Positions 21,604 to 29,734 of a stretch of 64,000 nt of DNA are shown one piece after another. The stretch's first letter is position 1, and each line of letters starts with the position of its first letter. Below the pieces are notes generated by a model, which made no database searches, was not told the origin of the DNA, and saw only the letters and a list, made by a program, of their open reading frames with translations. The stretch is taken from positions 1-64,000 of the forward strand of contig JAJZIM010000010.1 in the NCBI GenBank assembly GCA_021810565.1. Reading direction: 5' to 3'. A program made the translations under genes and the position numbers. This DNA comes from Bacillota bacterium (lineage in GTDB: Bacteria > Bacillota > Sulfobacillia > JAJZIM01).

Positions 21604-21789
21604 GGAAGGTAGTCCGGGAACCGGGAGACGCTCCCACCACACGTTGCGGTACTTGGCTGCATCCGGGTGGAGGGCCGTGGCCGACGGTGAGCGGGGTGGT
21701 CGGTGGTGGGGTGAGGGCTTGTCCGGCATGGTTCCCACCGCTTGGGGCCGGGATGAGCGATCGGCGGGTTCCCGGGGCGGGGCTCGTCG

Positions 21790-22380
21790 CTACGCCCAAA
21801 CCCCGGCCAGATCCACCGTGAGGCCGAGGAAGCCTTCCGGCTTAAAGGAGGCATTGCCCTCGAAGCGGCCCTCCAGCCGGTATTCCCCCTCCATCAGGCG
21901 GAAGGCGGTCAGGGTCTGTCCCTGCGGATCTATGACCCAGTAGTGGGGGACGCCCGCCGCGAGGTAGGCGGCCTTCTTGTCCACCCAGTCTGCTCGGGGG
22001 CTGCTGGGGGACAGGATCTCCACCACCAGATCGGGGGCACCCAGCACGTTGGCGGTGGCGATTATGGACAGCCGGTCTTTCGCGATGAAGATCAGATCCG
22101 GCACCAGATAGCTGCCGGTGGTCGAGAGAACCACGGCCACGGGAGCTGTAAAGACTTTCCCGGCTCCAGAATGCTTGGCCCAGGTGGTCAGCTGCCATCC
22201 CAGGTTGGTACTAATTTCCTGATGCTTGACCTTCGGCGGCGGACTCACCGTGAGCTTCCCCCCGATCACCTCGTAGCGGTTGCCGTCGTCGGGCAGGGCC
22301 GAGAAGAGCTCCCAGGTCCAGGAGCCATCGGATACGTTCCAGGGCCAGGGAACGCCGGTCGTCTCTGGGGTGTAGGGCAT
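21790..22380 (-). CDS. Uma2-family putative endonuclease (DUF820)
   Basis: 196 residues with the Uma2 arrangement: a YEVIGGKL start, VPDLIFI, DLVVEILSPSS and D-V-KKAAYLAAGVPHYWVIDP, which provide the PD-(D/E)xK-type acids and lysine. ATG at 22380 follows GGGAGG. Uma2 proteins are abundant in cyanobacteria and Firmicutes; their biological role is poorly known. It opposes the purine operon and marks the left edge of the island that splits purH from purD. Confidence 0.8.
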   Translation of the reverse strand: MPYTPETTGVPWPWNVSDGSWTWELFSALPDDGNRYEVIGGKLTVSPPPKVKHQEISTNLGWQLTTWAKHSGAGKVFTAPVAVVLSTTGSYLVPDLIFIAKDRLSIIATANVLGAPDLVVEILSPSSPRADWVDKKAAYLAAGVPHYWVIDPQGQTLTAFRLMEGEYRLEGRFEGNASFKPEGFLGLTVDLAGVWA

Positions 22381-22762
22381 TGCCGCCTCCCGAAGGTTTC
22401 CTTCCACTTCGGATCCCTCCCCGTCGTCCTGATGATCTCGTCCCGATGAGACGGGACATGCGGCAAGACATCAGGTTCGAAGAATGCGGCCTCGGCCTGC
22501 CGGCTTCCCTTTAGGTTCCGACGGGCGGCCTCTTGGCCATCATAGCAAGGATCATTTGCGGACGCAAGGATGGGGGGCCCTGGGTTTGCGGCGCCTGCAG
22601 GAGCAGCTGGCGGCCACGGCGAAAAGACAAATTCTAGAGCACTGTGCCGGTTTTGGAGGGAAGAGCTTGGCGCCGCCCGTGGCGGGCAAGGCGCGAAGGA
22701 AACCTGACCAGCCGAAGCGGCGAGGAGAAGGCGGCCGCCAGGAGGGCGGCGGACACTATAAT
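22381..22762. other. Spacer between the Uma2 gene and the IS3 element
   Basis: No supported gene. Minus-strand frames carry short plausible peptides upstream of Uma2 but lack ribosome sites. An inverted repeat GTCCCG-ATGA-GACGGGAC lies near 22440-22460, possibly in the Uma2 leader. Confidence 0.35.
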
Positions 22763-22807
22763 GGACCCCGAAAATCGGACACCGAGGAGGCACAAGTTAA
22801 GCAACGA

Positions 22808-23110
22808 ATGATCATGCGGAAGAAATATCCAGCCCCTCTCAAAGCCAAGATCGTCCTGGAAATCCTGAAGGAAGATAAATCCATATCACAGCTGGCTTCG
22901 GAGTACAGCGTCCATCCTGCCCAGCTCATTCGCTGGAGGAACACCGCAGTTGAGAACCTGCAATTGGTCTTCTCCGATGACAGCCGAAACATCAGGGCAA
23001 TGAAAAGCAACTACGAGAAGAAAATCGAGAGCCTCTATGCCGAGGTTGGCCAGCTAACCACCCAGCTATCCTGGTTGGAAAAAAAAGGCATCCATGTTGA
23101 CCAGGGATGA
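22808..23110 (+). CDS. IS3 transposase OrfA
   Basis: 100-residue DNA-binding subunit. The N-terminal helix-turn-helix pattern (KAKIVLEIL---SISQLASEYSVHPAQLIRWR) is followed by a leucine-zipper-like coiled coil, as usual for OrfA. ATG at 22808; GAGGAGG is about 17 nt upstream, so translation may be weak. An A8 run at 23079-23086 near its end is a candidate slippage site. Confidence 0.85.
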   Translation: MIMRKKYPAPLKAKIVLEILKEDKSISQLASEYSVHPAQLIRWRNTAVENLQLVFSDDSRNIRAMKSNYEKKIESLYAEVGQLTTQLSWLEKKGIHVDQG

Positions 23111-23930
23111 ACGACTCGCTCTGCTGGAACGCGGCAATCCCGAACTGCCCTTGTCTACCCAGGCTGATTTCCTCTGTCTAAATCGAACCGGCTTGTACTA
23201 CGAACCCAAGCCGATTTCCCGGGAAGAGCTGGCCGTGAAGCGTAAGATTGGCGAAATCTACACCATGTATCCTTTCTATGGATCCCGGCGCATTGCCGCA
23301 ACCATGTGCAGAGAGGGTGTGATCATCAACCGGAAAGCTGTCCAGCGCAACATGCGCGAGATGGGCATCGAGGCCGTCTATCCCGGCCCCAACCTGAGCA
23401 AGCGCAACCATGCCGACGCCGTGTTTCCCTACCTCCTGCGGAACCTGACCCTCACGGGCCCCAATCAGGTCTGGGGGACCGACATCACCTACATTCGGCT
23501 CCAGCAGGGCTGGATGTACCTCGCGGCGATCATGGACTGGCACTCGCGCTACGTGCTCGCCTGGGAGCTGCGCGACTCCCTGGAGATCTCCTTCGTGCTG
23601 GCGGCCGTCCAGCAGGCCCTGGGGCAGACCAGGCCCCAAATCCTAAACAGCGACCAAGGCAGCCAGTTCACCAGCCCCCAGTACATCGAGCTGGTCCAGG
23701 CCGCCGGGGTACGGATCAGTATGGACGGCAAGGGCCGCGCCACGGACAATATCTTCACCGAGCGCCTGTGGCGCAGCCTGAAGTACGAGGAGGTGTATCT
23801 GCGCGAGTACACGAGCCCCCGCCAGGCACGCCAAGGGATTGCCGCCTACCTCGACTTCTACAACCACCGGCGGGTGCACCAGTCCCTGGACTACCAGACA
23901 CCCGCCGAGGTCCACTTTGGACTGACATAA
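23094..23930 (+). CDS. IS3 transposase OrfB (DDE integrase)
   Basis: 278 residues with the rve catalytic core: Asp in WGTDITYI, Asp in LNSDQGSQFTS and Glu in DNIFTERLWRSLKYEE, then HRRVHQSLDY-TPAEV. It is intact and probably active. Its ATG lies 17 nt before the orfA stop. Relative to orfA it is in the +1 frame, not the usual -1 frame of IS3 elements; the -1 frame after the A8 run hits a stop within five codons. Expression may therefore rely on coupled reinitiation or transcript slippage that drops one A. Confidence 0.9.
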   Translation: MLTRDERLALLERGNPELPLSTQADFLCLNRTGLYYEPKPISREELAVKRKIGEIYTMYPFYGSRRIAATMCREGVIINRKAVQRNMREMGIEAVYPGPNLSKRNHADAVFPYLLRNLTLTGPNQVWGTDITYIRLQQGWMYLAAIMDWHSRYVLAWELRDSLEISFVLAAVQQALGQTRPQILNSDQGSQFTSPQYIELVQAAGVRISMDGKGRATDNIFTERLWRSLKYEEVYLREYTSPRQARQGIAAYLDFYNHRRVHQSLDYQTPAEVHFGLT

Positions 23931-24043
23931 CCAAGGAATTCTACTAGCACGAAGCGGGATGCCGAAATGGTAATACGTCCACTATCCTCCATATGAAAGG
24001 TGGTGCCATTGCTTAACTCGGCTAAAAAGATGTCTTGACGTAG

Positions 24044-24163
24044 GGGTCCACCTTAGGTGTGAAGCGGCTCACGCCGAAACCGGAGGAGCAGTTTGCCGAA
24101 AACGCTCGGCTGGAGGGCTTGCTCCGAAGAAACCCGCAGCAATTTCTGACCAGGGGGTCATGA
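24044..24163 (+). pseudogene. hsdM: Probable relic of the HsdM C terminus
   Basis: About 40 codons remain open up to a TGA at 24161, encoding VKRLTPKPEEQFAENARLEG followed by LLRRN. The EQFAENARLE-x-x-IRxN pattern resembles the C-terminal helix of type I modification subunits. The identification is tentative on its own but is supported by the HsdR tail downstream. An in-frame TAG lies just before it. Everything upstream was lost next to the IS3 element. Confidence 0.45.
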
Positions 24164-24166
24164 AAA

Positions 24167-24601
24167 ATGAGGGAGAGCGTTTTGGATCTGAGCCCCTTGC
24201 GCAAGGCCATTGCCTCTTTGGAAGGGGGGCTTAAAACGGTAAATAATTCGCCGTGGTTCAACCGTCAATCAGAAGAAGTTCGGTATACGCTGCTTGCAGG
24301 GGTAATCCAGAACTTTGAGTTTGTTTATGAGATAAGCGTAAAGATGCTTAAACGTCGGATAGAGCCGGATGCTTTGACACCAACTGAAGCTGATCTTGGC
24401 AATTATCGTAGTTTATTGCGTATAGGTGCAGAAAAAGGACTCATTAAAGACGTAGAAGCCTGGTTCGAGTACCGAGGCATGCGCAACAATATAGTGCATA
24501 CTTACGACCAGGCAAAGGCCGAGCAAGTATATCAGGGCATTTCGCCCTTCCTTGAGGACGCTAAGGATTTGCTAACGCGTTTGGAAGATCGCAATGGCTG
24601 A
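24167..24601 (+). CDS. hepT: HepT-like HEPN toxin (HI0074 family)
   Basis: 144 residues, nucleotidyltransferase-substrate-binding family. It is helical throughout and carries the HEPN R-x4-6-H-x-Y motif as RNNIVHTY. HepT proteins are ribonucleases or tRNA-targeting toxins that the partner MntA neutralises by AMPylating the tyrosine of that motif. It overlaps the MntA gene by 8 nt. Base composition is more AT-rich than the flanking core, in keeping with transfer. Such pairs are often carried between hsdM and hsdR, as here. Confidence 0.85.
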   Translation: MRESVLDLSPLRKAIASLEGGLKTVNNSPWFNRQSEEVRYTLLAGVIQNFEFVYEISVKMLKRRIEPDALTPTEADLGNYRSLLRIGAEKGLIKDVEAWFEYRGMRNNIVHTYDQAKAEQVYQGISPFLEDAKDLLTRLEDRNG

Positions 24602-24917
24602 ACTTTTGCTGGATATCCGGCCAAAGCATTTAGAAATCGTCAGGGATATCTTGCAAAAGCACCTACCACAGTATCAGGTGTGGGCATTTGGCTCTCGGAC
24701 CAGGCGAAACGCAAAGGAATATTCGGATTTGGATCTGGTGGTTATCACCGCAGAACCTCTGAGCCTGTCTGTGAGCGCGGCTCTGGAAGAGGACTTTGCC
24801 GCATCCGATCTGCCCTACCGGGTGGATGTGGTTGATTGGGCTACGGCTAGCGACTCTTTTCGCCGAATAATTGAGCGGGATAAGATCGTAGTGCAAGAGG
24901 GGAAGAAATGCGAATGA
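24594..24917 (+). CDS. mntA: MntA-like minimal nucleotidyltransferase antitoxin
   Basis: 107 residues of the MNT fold with the GSRTRRNAKEYSDLDLVV signature (GS-x10-D-x-D), the two Asp being metal ligands, and a third acid in YRVDVVDW. Expected to AMPylate and silence the HepT partner. Coupled to it by an 8-nt overlap. Its end overlaps the HsdR relic by 10 nt, showing that this module was embedded in the restriction operon. Confidence 0.85.
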   Translation: MAELLLDIRPKHLEIVRDILQKHLPQYQVWAFGSRTRRNAKEYSDLDLVVITAEPLSLSVSAALEEDFAASDLPYRVDVVDWATASDSFRRIIERDKIVVQEGKKCE

Positions 24918-25120
24918 TCACCCGGGAGCTGGTGGCGAGCCTTGGAGCGAACTTGACCATCGACTGGACGGCGAGGAAGAGCGCGCAGGCGAAGCCGCGG
25001 GTCCTGGCCGGGCGGATCCTGAAGCGGTTCCGGTACCCGCCGGACAAGCAGGAGTTGGCGACGAAGACGGTGTTGGAACAGGCGGAGCTGGTGTGCAAGG
25101 ATTGGCTGCCTGCCGCCTGA
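24908..25120 (+). pseudogene. hsdR: Relic of the HsdR C terminus (DUF3387)
   Basis: A 70-codon open frame, ATG at 24908, matching from memory the last part of type I restriction subunits: MITRELVASLGANLTIDW, then a TARKSAQAK segment, RILKRFRYPPDKQE and TVLEQAELVCKDW. The helicase and nuclease parts of a protein normally near 1000 residues are missing, so this is a 3' remnant. With the HsdM tail upstream it marks a destroyed type I restriction-modification locus that still holds an intact HepT/MntA pair. Confidence 0.75.
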
Positions 25121-25333
25121 GGCATGGGCACATCCTTCCGGACGGCCGTGGGGGGAGCGAAGAGAATCCTGGCGCGGCGCCGCAGGGGCCCGACCGGGAA
25201 GGTATGGGCTCGCCAGGCGGCGAAACTTTCAGGGCCGCACCTGCCGTACCCCTCGGGGAGGGGCTCCAGGAAGCGTATGCTGCGGCGGTCGGATGGGTCG
25301 GCACAACGGATCGGCATCAGGGGAGGGGCGTAG
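25121..25333 (+). promoter_or_regulatory. Noncoding leader of the PC4-purD pair, aptamer-like pieces
   Basis: No gene. It contains a GCGCCGCAGGGGC segment and, about 40 nt later, GCGAAACTTTCAGGG. These recall the conserved core blocks of glycine riboswitches (GCCGAAGGxGCAA and AAACUxUCAGG), but the match is partial. A glycine aptamer here would make sense because PurD consumes glycine. No AT-rich promoter was found. Confidence 0.2.
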
Positions 25334-25576
25334 ATGGCGGGCGGTTTCTGGGACGAAGAGGAGTTGGTGGGCAGCGTCCCCAAGGGACGGGAGGAGGTGC
25401 AGGTGCGCCGGGTGGCCAAGGGGGGACGGCGCTACCTGGACCTGCGCTCCTTCTATCCCGGTGCCAACGGGCAGCTCTTGCCGGGGAAGGGCATAGCCTT
25501 GCCCACCGAGGTGGCCCCGGCGGTGCTGTCCCTACTCCAGCAGGCTCTGGCGGCGGAGGAGGCTGACGAGGGTTGA
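25334..25576 (+). CDS. PC4/p15-like transcriptional coactivator domain protein
   Basis: 80 residues, mostly a PC4-type ssDNA-binding domain: VQVRRVAKGGRRYLDLRSFY then G--LPGKGIALP and VAPAVLSLLQQAL. Bacterial PC4-like (YdbC-type) proteins bind single-stranded DNA; the role in the cell is not well defined. GGGGAGGGG precedes the ATG. It overlaps the purD start by 4 nt (TTGA), so the two are translated together; it is probably the original gene between purH and purD or replaced it with the island. Confidence 0.7.
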   Translation: MAGGFWDEEELVGSVPKGREEVQVRRVAKGGRRYLDLRSFYPGANGQLLPGKGIALPTEVAPAVLSLLQQALAAEEADEG

Positions 25577-26814
25577 GGGTGCTGGTGGTGGGCGGGGGCG
25601 GACGGGAGCATGCCCTGGTCTGGAAGCTGGCTTGCTCCGAGCGCGTGCGGGAGGTGCATGCCTGCCCCGGTAACCCGGGCATCGCCCAGCTGGCCGACTG
25701 TCATCCCGTTTCGGCCCAGGACTTGCCGGGCATCCTGAACTTGGCGGAAGAGCTCCGCCCTGACCTGGTGGTGGTGGGACCGGAGGTCCCGCTGGTGGCG
25801 GGAGTGGTGGACCGTTTGGAAGCCGCGGGCATACCGGCCTTCGGACCCTCGGCGGCGGCAGCGCGCCTCGAGGGCAGCAAGGCCTTCGCCAGGGAACTCA
25901 CCCAGCGCCACGGCATTCCCGGCCCGCGCCACTGCAGCTTCCAGGGAGCCGCACAGGCGGAGGAATTCATCCGGGCACGGGCCTGGGCCCGGGTGGTGAA
26001 GGCGGACGGCCTGGCGGCGGGCAAGGGCGTGGTGGTGGCGGAGGATGCGGAGGAGGCCTGCCGAGCGGCCCGGCGGCTCTTGGAGGAGCATGGCGGACGG
26101 GTGGTGGTGGAGGAGCGGCTGACGGGGCGGGAGGTGTCGGTGCTGGCCTTCACCGACGGCCACGAGGTGTCGGTGCTGGAGCCGGCCAGGGATCACAAGC
26201 GGGTGTTTGACGCCGACCGGGGTCCCAACACCGGTGGCATGGGAGCCTTCAGCCCGGTGCCGGACTGCCCTGCGGCGACGGTGGCGCGCATCGAGGAGGA
26301 GATCCTGCGGCCCACGGTGCGGGCCATGGAGCAGGAGGGCTGTCCCTTCCGCGGCGTGCTGTACGCCGGGATCATGCTCACGGAGCAGGGGCCCCGGGTG
26401 CTGGAGTTCAACGCCCGCTTCGGGGATCCGGAGGCGCAGGCCCTCCTGCCGCGCCTCCAGACGGACCTGGTGGAGGTGGCCGAGGCCGTGCGCACCGGCG
26501 GGGTGGGCAGGCTGCGTTTGGCCTGGGATCTCAGGGCGGCGGTGACGGTGGTGGCCGCCGCCGCCGGCTACCCGGGCAGCTACGCCCAGGGTCTGCCCAT
26601 CCGGGGGTTGGAGCAGGTGGCGCAGTTGCCCGACGTCCTGGTCTTCCACGCTGGTACCGCCGACGGTCCCGCGGGACCGGTGACCGCGGGCGGGAGGGTG
26701 CTGGCGGTAACCGCCCTGGCGCCCGACTTGGCCGCGGCCGCGGCGCGGGCCTACGTGGCCTTGGCGCATATCGAGTTTCCCGGGATGCACTACCGGCACG
26801 ACATCGGAAACTGA
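25573..26814 (+). CDS. purD: Phosphoribosylamine-glycine ligase
   Basis: GAR synthetase, the second step of purine synthesis. 413 residues with the N-terminal VLVVGGGGREHAL, the ATP-grasp core KADGLAAGKGVVV, DHKRVFD-D-GPNTGGMG and metal-binding LEFNARFGDPE. TTG start at 25573 inside the PC4 gene stop. Complete, although separated from purH by the accessory island. Confidence 0.96.
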   Translation: MRVLVVGGGGREHALVWKLACSERVREVHACPGNPGIAQLADCHPVSAQDLPGILNLAEELRPDLVVVGPEVPLVAGVVDRLEAAGIPAFGPSAAAARLEGSKAFARELTQRHGIPGPRHCSFQGAAQAEEFIRARAWARVVKADGLAAGKGVVVAEDAEEACRAARRLLEEHGGRVVVEERLTGREVSVLAFTDGHEVSVLEPARDHKRVFDADRGPNTGGMGAFSPVPDCPAATVARIEEEILRPTVRAMEQEGCPFRGVLYAGIMLTEQGPRVLEFNARFGDPEAQALLPRLQTDLVEVAEAVRTGGVGRLRLAWDLRAAVTVVAAAAGYPGSYAQGLPIRGLEQVAQLPDVLVFHAGTADGPAGPVTAGGRVLAVTALAPDLAAAAARAYVALAHIEFPGMHYRHDIGN

Positions 26815-26828
26815 GGGGGCGAGGGAGC

Positions 26829-27227
26829 GTGGCCGAAGGGGAGGGGCGGCGCTACGATCAGGCGGGCCTGGAGGCCGTGGATCGGCAGGTGTTGCGGGCC
26901 TTGGACTTCGCCTATCCGGGCAGCGACACCCGGGTGGAGTACGCCGACCCGGAGTTCACCTCCGTGTGCCCCTGGACCGGCCTGCCGGACTTCGGGGAGC
27001 TGGTGATTCGCTACCTGCCGGACCGCAAGCTGGTGGAGCTCAAGAGCCTGAAGTACTACCTGCACAGCTACCGCAACGTGGGCGTGCTGCAGGAGCACGC
27101 GGTGAACGCCGTCTTGGAGGACCTGGTGCGCCTGTTGGCGCCGCGGCGCATGGAGGTGGAGGGCAGGTTTCGTCCGCGGGGCGGCCTGTCCACGGTGGTG
27201 ACGGCCCGTTACCCCGCCGAAACTTAG
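26829..27227 (+). CDS. queF: NADPH-dependent preQ0 reductase QueF (unimodular)
   Basis: Reduces 7-cyano-7-deazaguanine to preQ1 in queuosine biosynthesis. 132 residues, the single-domain Bacillus-type enzyme. It shows the active-site Cys in FTSVCPWTG (about residue 47) with the following PDFG, and the QueF motif ELKSLKYYLHSYRN. GTG start 14 nt after purD, so it is probably co-transcribed. Its stop overlaps the convergent methyltransferase stop by 4 nt. Confidence 0.93.
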   Translation: MAEGEGRRYDQAGLEAVDRQVLRALDFAYPGSDTRVEYADPEFTSVCPWTGLPDFGELVIRYLPDRKLVELKSLKYYLHSYRNVGVLQEHAVNAVLEDLVRLLAPRRMEVEGRFRPRGGLSTVVTARYPAET

Positions 27228-27913
27228 CGCACGGCCCGGATCAGCGCCACCAGGCCGCCCAGCCACTCCCGACCGGGGTCGACGCGCCGGGCGCCCGCCG
27301 CTTCCAGGAGGGAAGCCAACTCCTGCCGCGTGGTGAAGCGTGCCAGGGACTGGCGCAGCCAGCGGTAGGGGGCGTGCAGGCGTCCGGGAGCGAGGCGGGT
27401 GGCGGTATCCAGCCCCCAGCGGGCCAGCCGCCCGTAGGGAGTGACGGGCACCACGACATCCAGGAGCACGATGGTGCCGCCCGGGCGGGTGACCCGGACC
27501 AACTCCCGGATGCCGCGATGCCAGTCCTCCATGTTGCGCAGGGAGAACTGGGCGGTGACCTTGTCGAAACTTTCGGCGGGGAAGGGGAGCCGTTGGCCGT
27601 CGCCCTGCACCCATTGCACCGATAGGGGCAAGCCGGTGCTGCGGCGGCGCGCCACCGCCAGCATGCCCGGGGAGGAATCCAGGCCCACCACCGAGCCGGC
27701 GGCGCCCGCTTGACGGGCCAGGCGCCGGGTGATGCTGCCGGTGCCGCATCCCACGTCCAGGATTCGATCCTGGGGATGCACATCCAGGGCCATGGCCGCC
27801 ACCCGGTGCCAGGCGGCGAAGCCGCCGCAGGACAAGAGCCAGCTGCTGTGGTCGTAGCCCGGGGCTATGGCGTCGAAGATGGCCGCGCGTTCGGGCTCCT
27901 GGGAGAATCGCAT
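27224..27913 (-). CDS. MenG/UbiE-like class I methyltransferase
   Basis: 229 residues; ATG at 27913 has CCGGAGGTG about 8 nt upstream. The Rossmann SAM-binding motif ILDVGCGTGSITR is clear, as are GLDSSPGML and the ubiE-like FDKVTAQFSLRNM and VTRPGG. Likely methylates a quinone precursor (demethylmenaquinone), but general SAM methyltransferases share these motifs. The CAP-domain gene ends 58 nt upstream on the same strand, so the two may be co-transcribed. Confidence 0.75.
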   Translation of the reverse strand: MRFSQEPERAAIFDAIAPGYDHSSWLLSCGGFAAWHRVAAMALDVHPQDRILDVGCGTGSITRRLARQAGAAGSVVGLDSSPGMLAVARRRSTGLPLSVQWVQGDGQRLPFPAESFDKVTAQFSLRNMEDWHRGIRELVRVTRPGGTIVLLDVVVPVTPYGRLARWGLDTATRLAPGRLHAPYRWLRQSLARFTTRQELASLLEAAGARRVDPGREWLGGLVALIRAVR

Positions 27914-27971
27914 TCCGCCGCACCTCCGGCGCGCCGTCACCAGCGGCGCTCTTTTTCTTGCGGGCACAGGC

Positions 27972-29570
27972 TCAGGAGGCCGTGGTCAAGAGGACCGTGT
28001 CCGTGGCGGCGTCCCATTGCACCTTGAGGCCCAGGTCCTGGGCCATGAAGCGCAGGGGCACCAGGGACGAGCCGTTCACCACCATGGGAGGGACGGGCAG
28101 TTCCTCACTTTGGCCGTTGATCTGGGCCACGAAGGCCTCGAACTCGATGCTCACGGTGTCGGAGCCGCGGGTGGCCGTGGCGTAGTCGGGGTTGTCGGGA
28201 GACCAGTTCACTTGGGCGCCCAGGGCCTGGAACAAGGCCCGAAAAGGCAGCAGCACCCGCCCGTCCACCACCTGGGGCGGCACGGGGAAGGTCAGGGGAG
28301 TCCCGTTCAAGGTCACGTGGATGTAGGGGGCGGAAGTCAGTTGGGTGGGCGCCGGGGCGGTGCTGAAGGGCCAGGCGTGGGAGAAGGATTGGGTGCCCTG
28401 GGCGTCGGTGTAGGTGCCGCTGATCTGAGCCTGGTAGACGGTGCCCGGAGACAGGGGAGCCTTGGCCATGATGGCCACCGTGTTGCCCAGCTCGTGGTTC
28501 GGCGGGGTGTCGTTGGGATCGTTGGCTGGCGTGAGGACGTAGGAGGGCACCGCCACGCCGGCGGCGGTGGTCAGGGTGGCCGAGGCCACGGTGATCCCGG
28601 TGACTTGAGAACTGGGGAAATTCAAGGTGACGGGGAAACCTACGGGGTAGAGGGAGGCACCCCCGAAGGCTTTTAGGGGATCGGGCGTCTCACCGGCATG
28701 GAAAGTCGTGGGTACGCCCATCTGGCCCGGTACGGGATACAGCACCGTCTGGTCGGGGGGAGCCGGCGGACTGCCCAGATAGCCGAAGTCGATATAGGCG
28801 GCGCCGGGATAGGGTTGGGACCCCGGCAGGGAGGCGGCGCCGAAGCCCATGAGGCTGATCTGCGGCGTCAGGAGGGGGGTGCGGTGGTATACCGAGTCGA
28901 TCCAATCTGCCGTTGCCTGCCGAGGGCCGGACACCGAATCCATGACCTCGGCCGAACTATCTCCGGGGTAGCCGAAGTAGTGGTCCCGCTGCCAGGGGTA
29001 CACGCCCTGATTCCCGGGGGGCTGCTGGTGCGGGGATAGGCTGCCCGGGTAGTACAGGGCGACATGCTGCACGAAGAAATCGGCCTGCTGCTGGGCGGCG
29101 ATATCCAGGGAGTCGTTCAGCTTGAGGGGCGCCAAGCCGGCGATGGCCCGATACCGGTTGACCCACTGTAGGGCGGCCTGCTGCTGGGCGGCGGGGGGTG
29201 GCAGGACGGTGAGGGCATCCGGCAGCACGGTGAAGCTCCAATCGATGGGTTGGTATTGTTGGCCATCCACCGTCAAGGTCAGGGAGGCCTGGTGGACGCC
29301 GGGGGACAAGGGTTGCGGCGGCGTGTAGGAGATCATCAAGGTCTGGGGGTTCAAGGCGGCGCTCACCGGCTGTCCGTCCAGGGACAGCTGAAACTGGATG
29401 CTCCCCGGCGCGGTGGTGGTGAAAAGGTGCACCGCCAGGGAGGGCCGCGCGAAATCCACCGGGCCGTGGGGCAAGGGGTTAGTGAAGGACACGCCGGCGG
29501 CCTGGGCCGGAAGGGCGAGCACCGAAAGCACCAGCGCCGAAAGCCCGAGCCGCCGGATCAACTGCCGCAA
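27972..29570 (-). CDS. Secreted CAP-domain protein with copper-amine-oxidase-type C terminus
   Basis: 532 residues; TTG at 29570 with GGGAGGT 7 nt upstream. A signal peptide ends near LPAQAAG, followed by a beta-rich N-terminal region. About residues 130-290 form a CAP/SCP-like domain (VNRYRAIAGLAPLKLNDSL, AAQQQADFF). The C-terminal 110 residues are a Cu_amine_oxidN1-type module (VLLPFRALFQALGA, LVPLRFMAQDLG), common in secreted Firmicute proteins. Expected in the cell wall or outside; enzymatic activity unknown. Confidence 0.85.
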   Translation of the reverse strand: MRQLIRRLGLSALVLSVLALPAQAAGVSFTNPLPHGPVDFARPSLAVHLFTTTAPGSIQFQLSLDGQPVSAALNPQTLMISYTPPQPLSPGVHQASLTLTVDGQQYQPIDWSFTVLPDALTVLPPPAAQQQAALQWVNRYRAIAGLAPLKLNDSLDIAAQQQADFFVQHVALYYPGSLSPHQQPPGNQGVYPWQRDHYFGYPGDSSAEVMDSVSGPRQATADWIDSVYHRTPLLTPQISLMGFGAASLPGSQPYPGAAYIDFGYLGSPPAPPDQTVLYPVPGQMGVPTTFHAGETPDPLKAFGGASLYPVGFPVTLNFPSSQVTGITVASATLTTAAGVAVPSYVLTPANDPNDTPPNHELGNTVAIMAKAPLSPGTVYQAQISGTYTDAQGTQSFSHAWPFSTAPAPTQLTSAPYIHVTLNGTPLTFPVPPQVVDGRVLLPFRALFQALGAQVNWSPDNPDYATATRGSDTVSIEFEAFVAQINGQSEELPVPPMVVNGSSLVPLRFMAQDLGLKVQWDAATDTVLLTTAS

Positions 29571-29644
29571 GCCGGTTACCTCCCGCCGGGTGGTTTTTCA
29601 TCACAAAGCTTCGCGGCTCCGCAGCCGGCTGGGTCCGTGTACCG

Positions 29645-29673
29645 AGCGTAGCACCTGCGGGTTTGCCGGTCAA
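29645..29673 (-). promoter_or_regulatory. Promoter of the CAP-domain gene
   Basis: Minus strand TTGACC-N17-TACGCT, about 75 nt upstream of the TTG start. Confidence 0.5.
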
Positions 29674-29734
29674 GACCATAAAAGGGAGGACTGCGGGTCA
29701 AGCTAGAGGGTGAGAAGGGCTGAGAAGAGGGGAG

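Larger units (their letters stand above)
22763..23981 (+). mobile_element. IS3-family insertion sequence
   Basis: About 1.2 kb with orfA and orfB. The left end starts TGGACCCCGAAAATCGG and the right end reads CGTCCA, so only the terminal TGGAC matches clearly as an inverted repeat; the exact ends are therefore approximate and no target duplication was established. It lies beside restriction-modification relics, and its insertion or an associated deletion may have removed most of that locus. Confidence 0.75.

Noticed and set aside
22763-23985. Four-base CTAT target duplication flanking the IS3 element
   Set aside because: CTAT occurs near both ends, but its position does not agree with the TGGAC termini on the left side.
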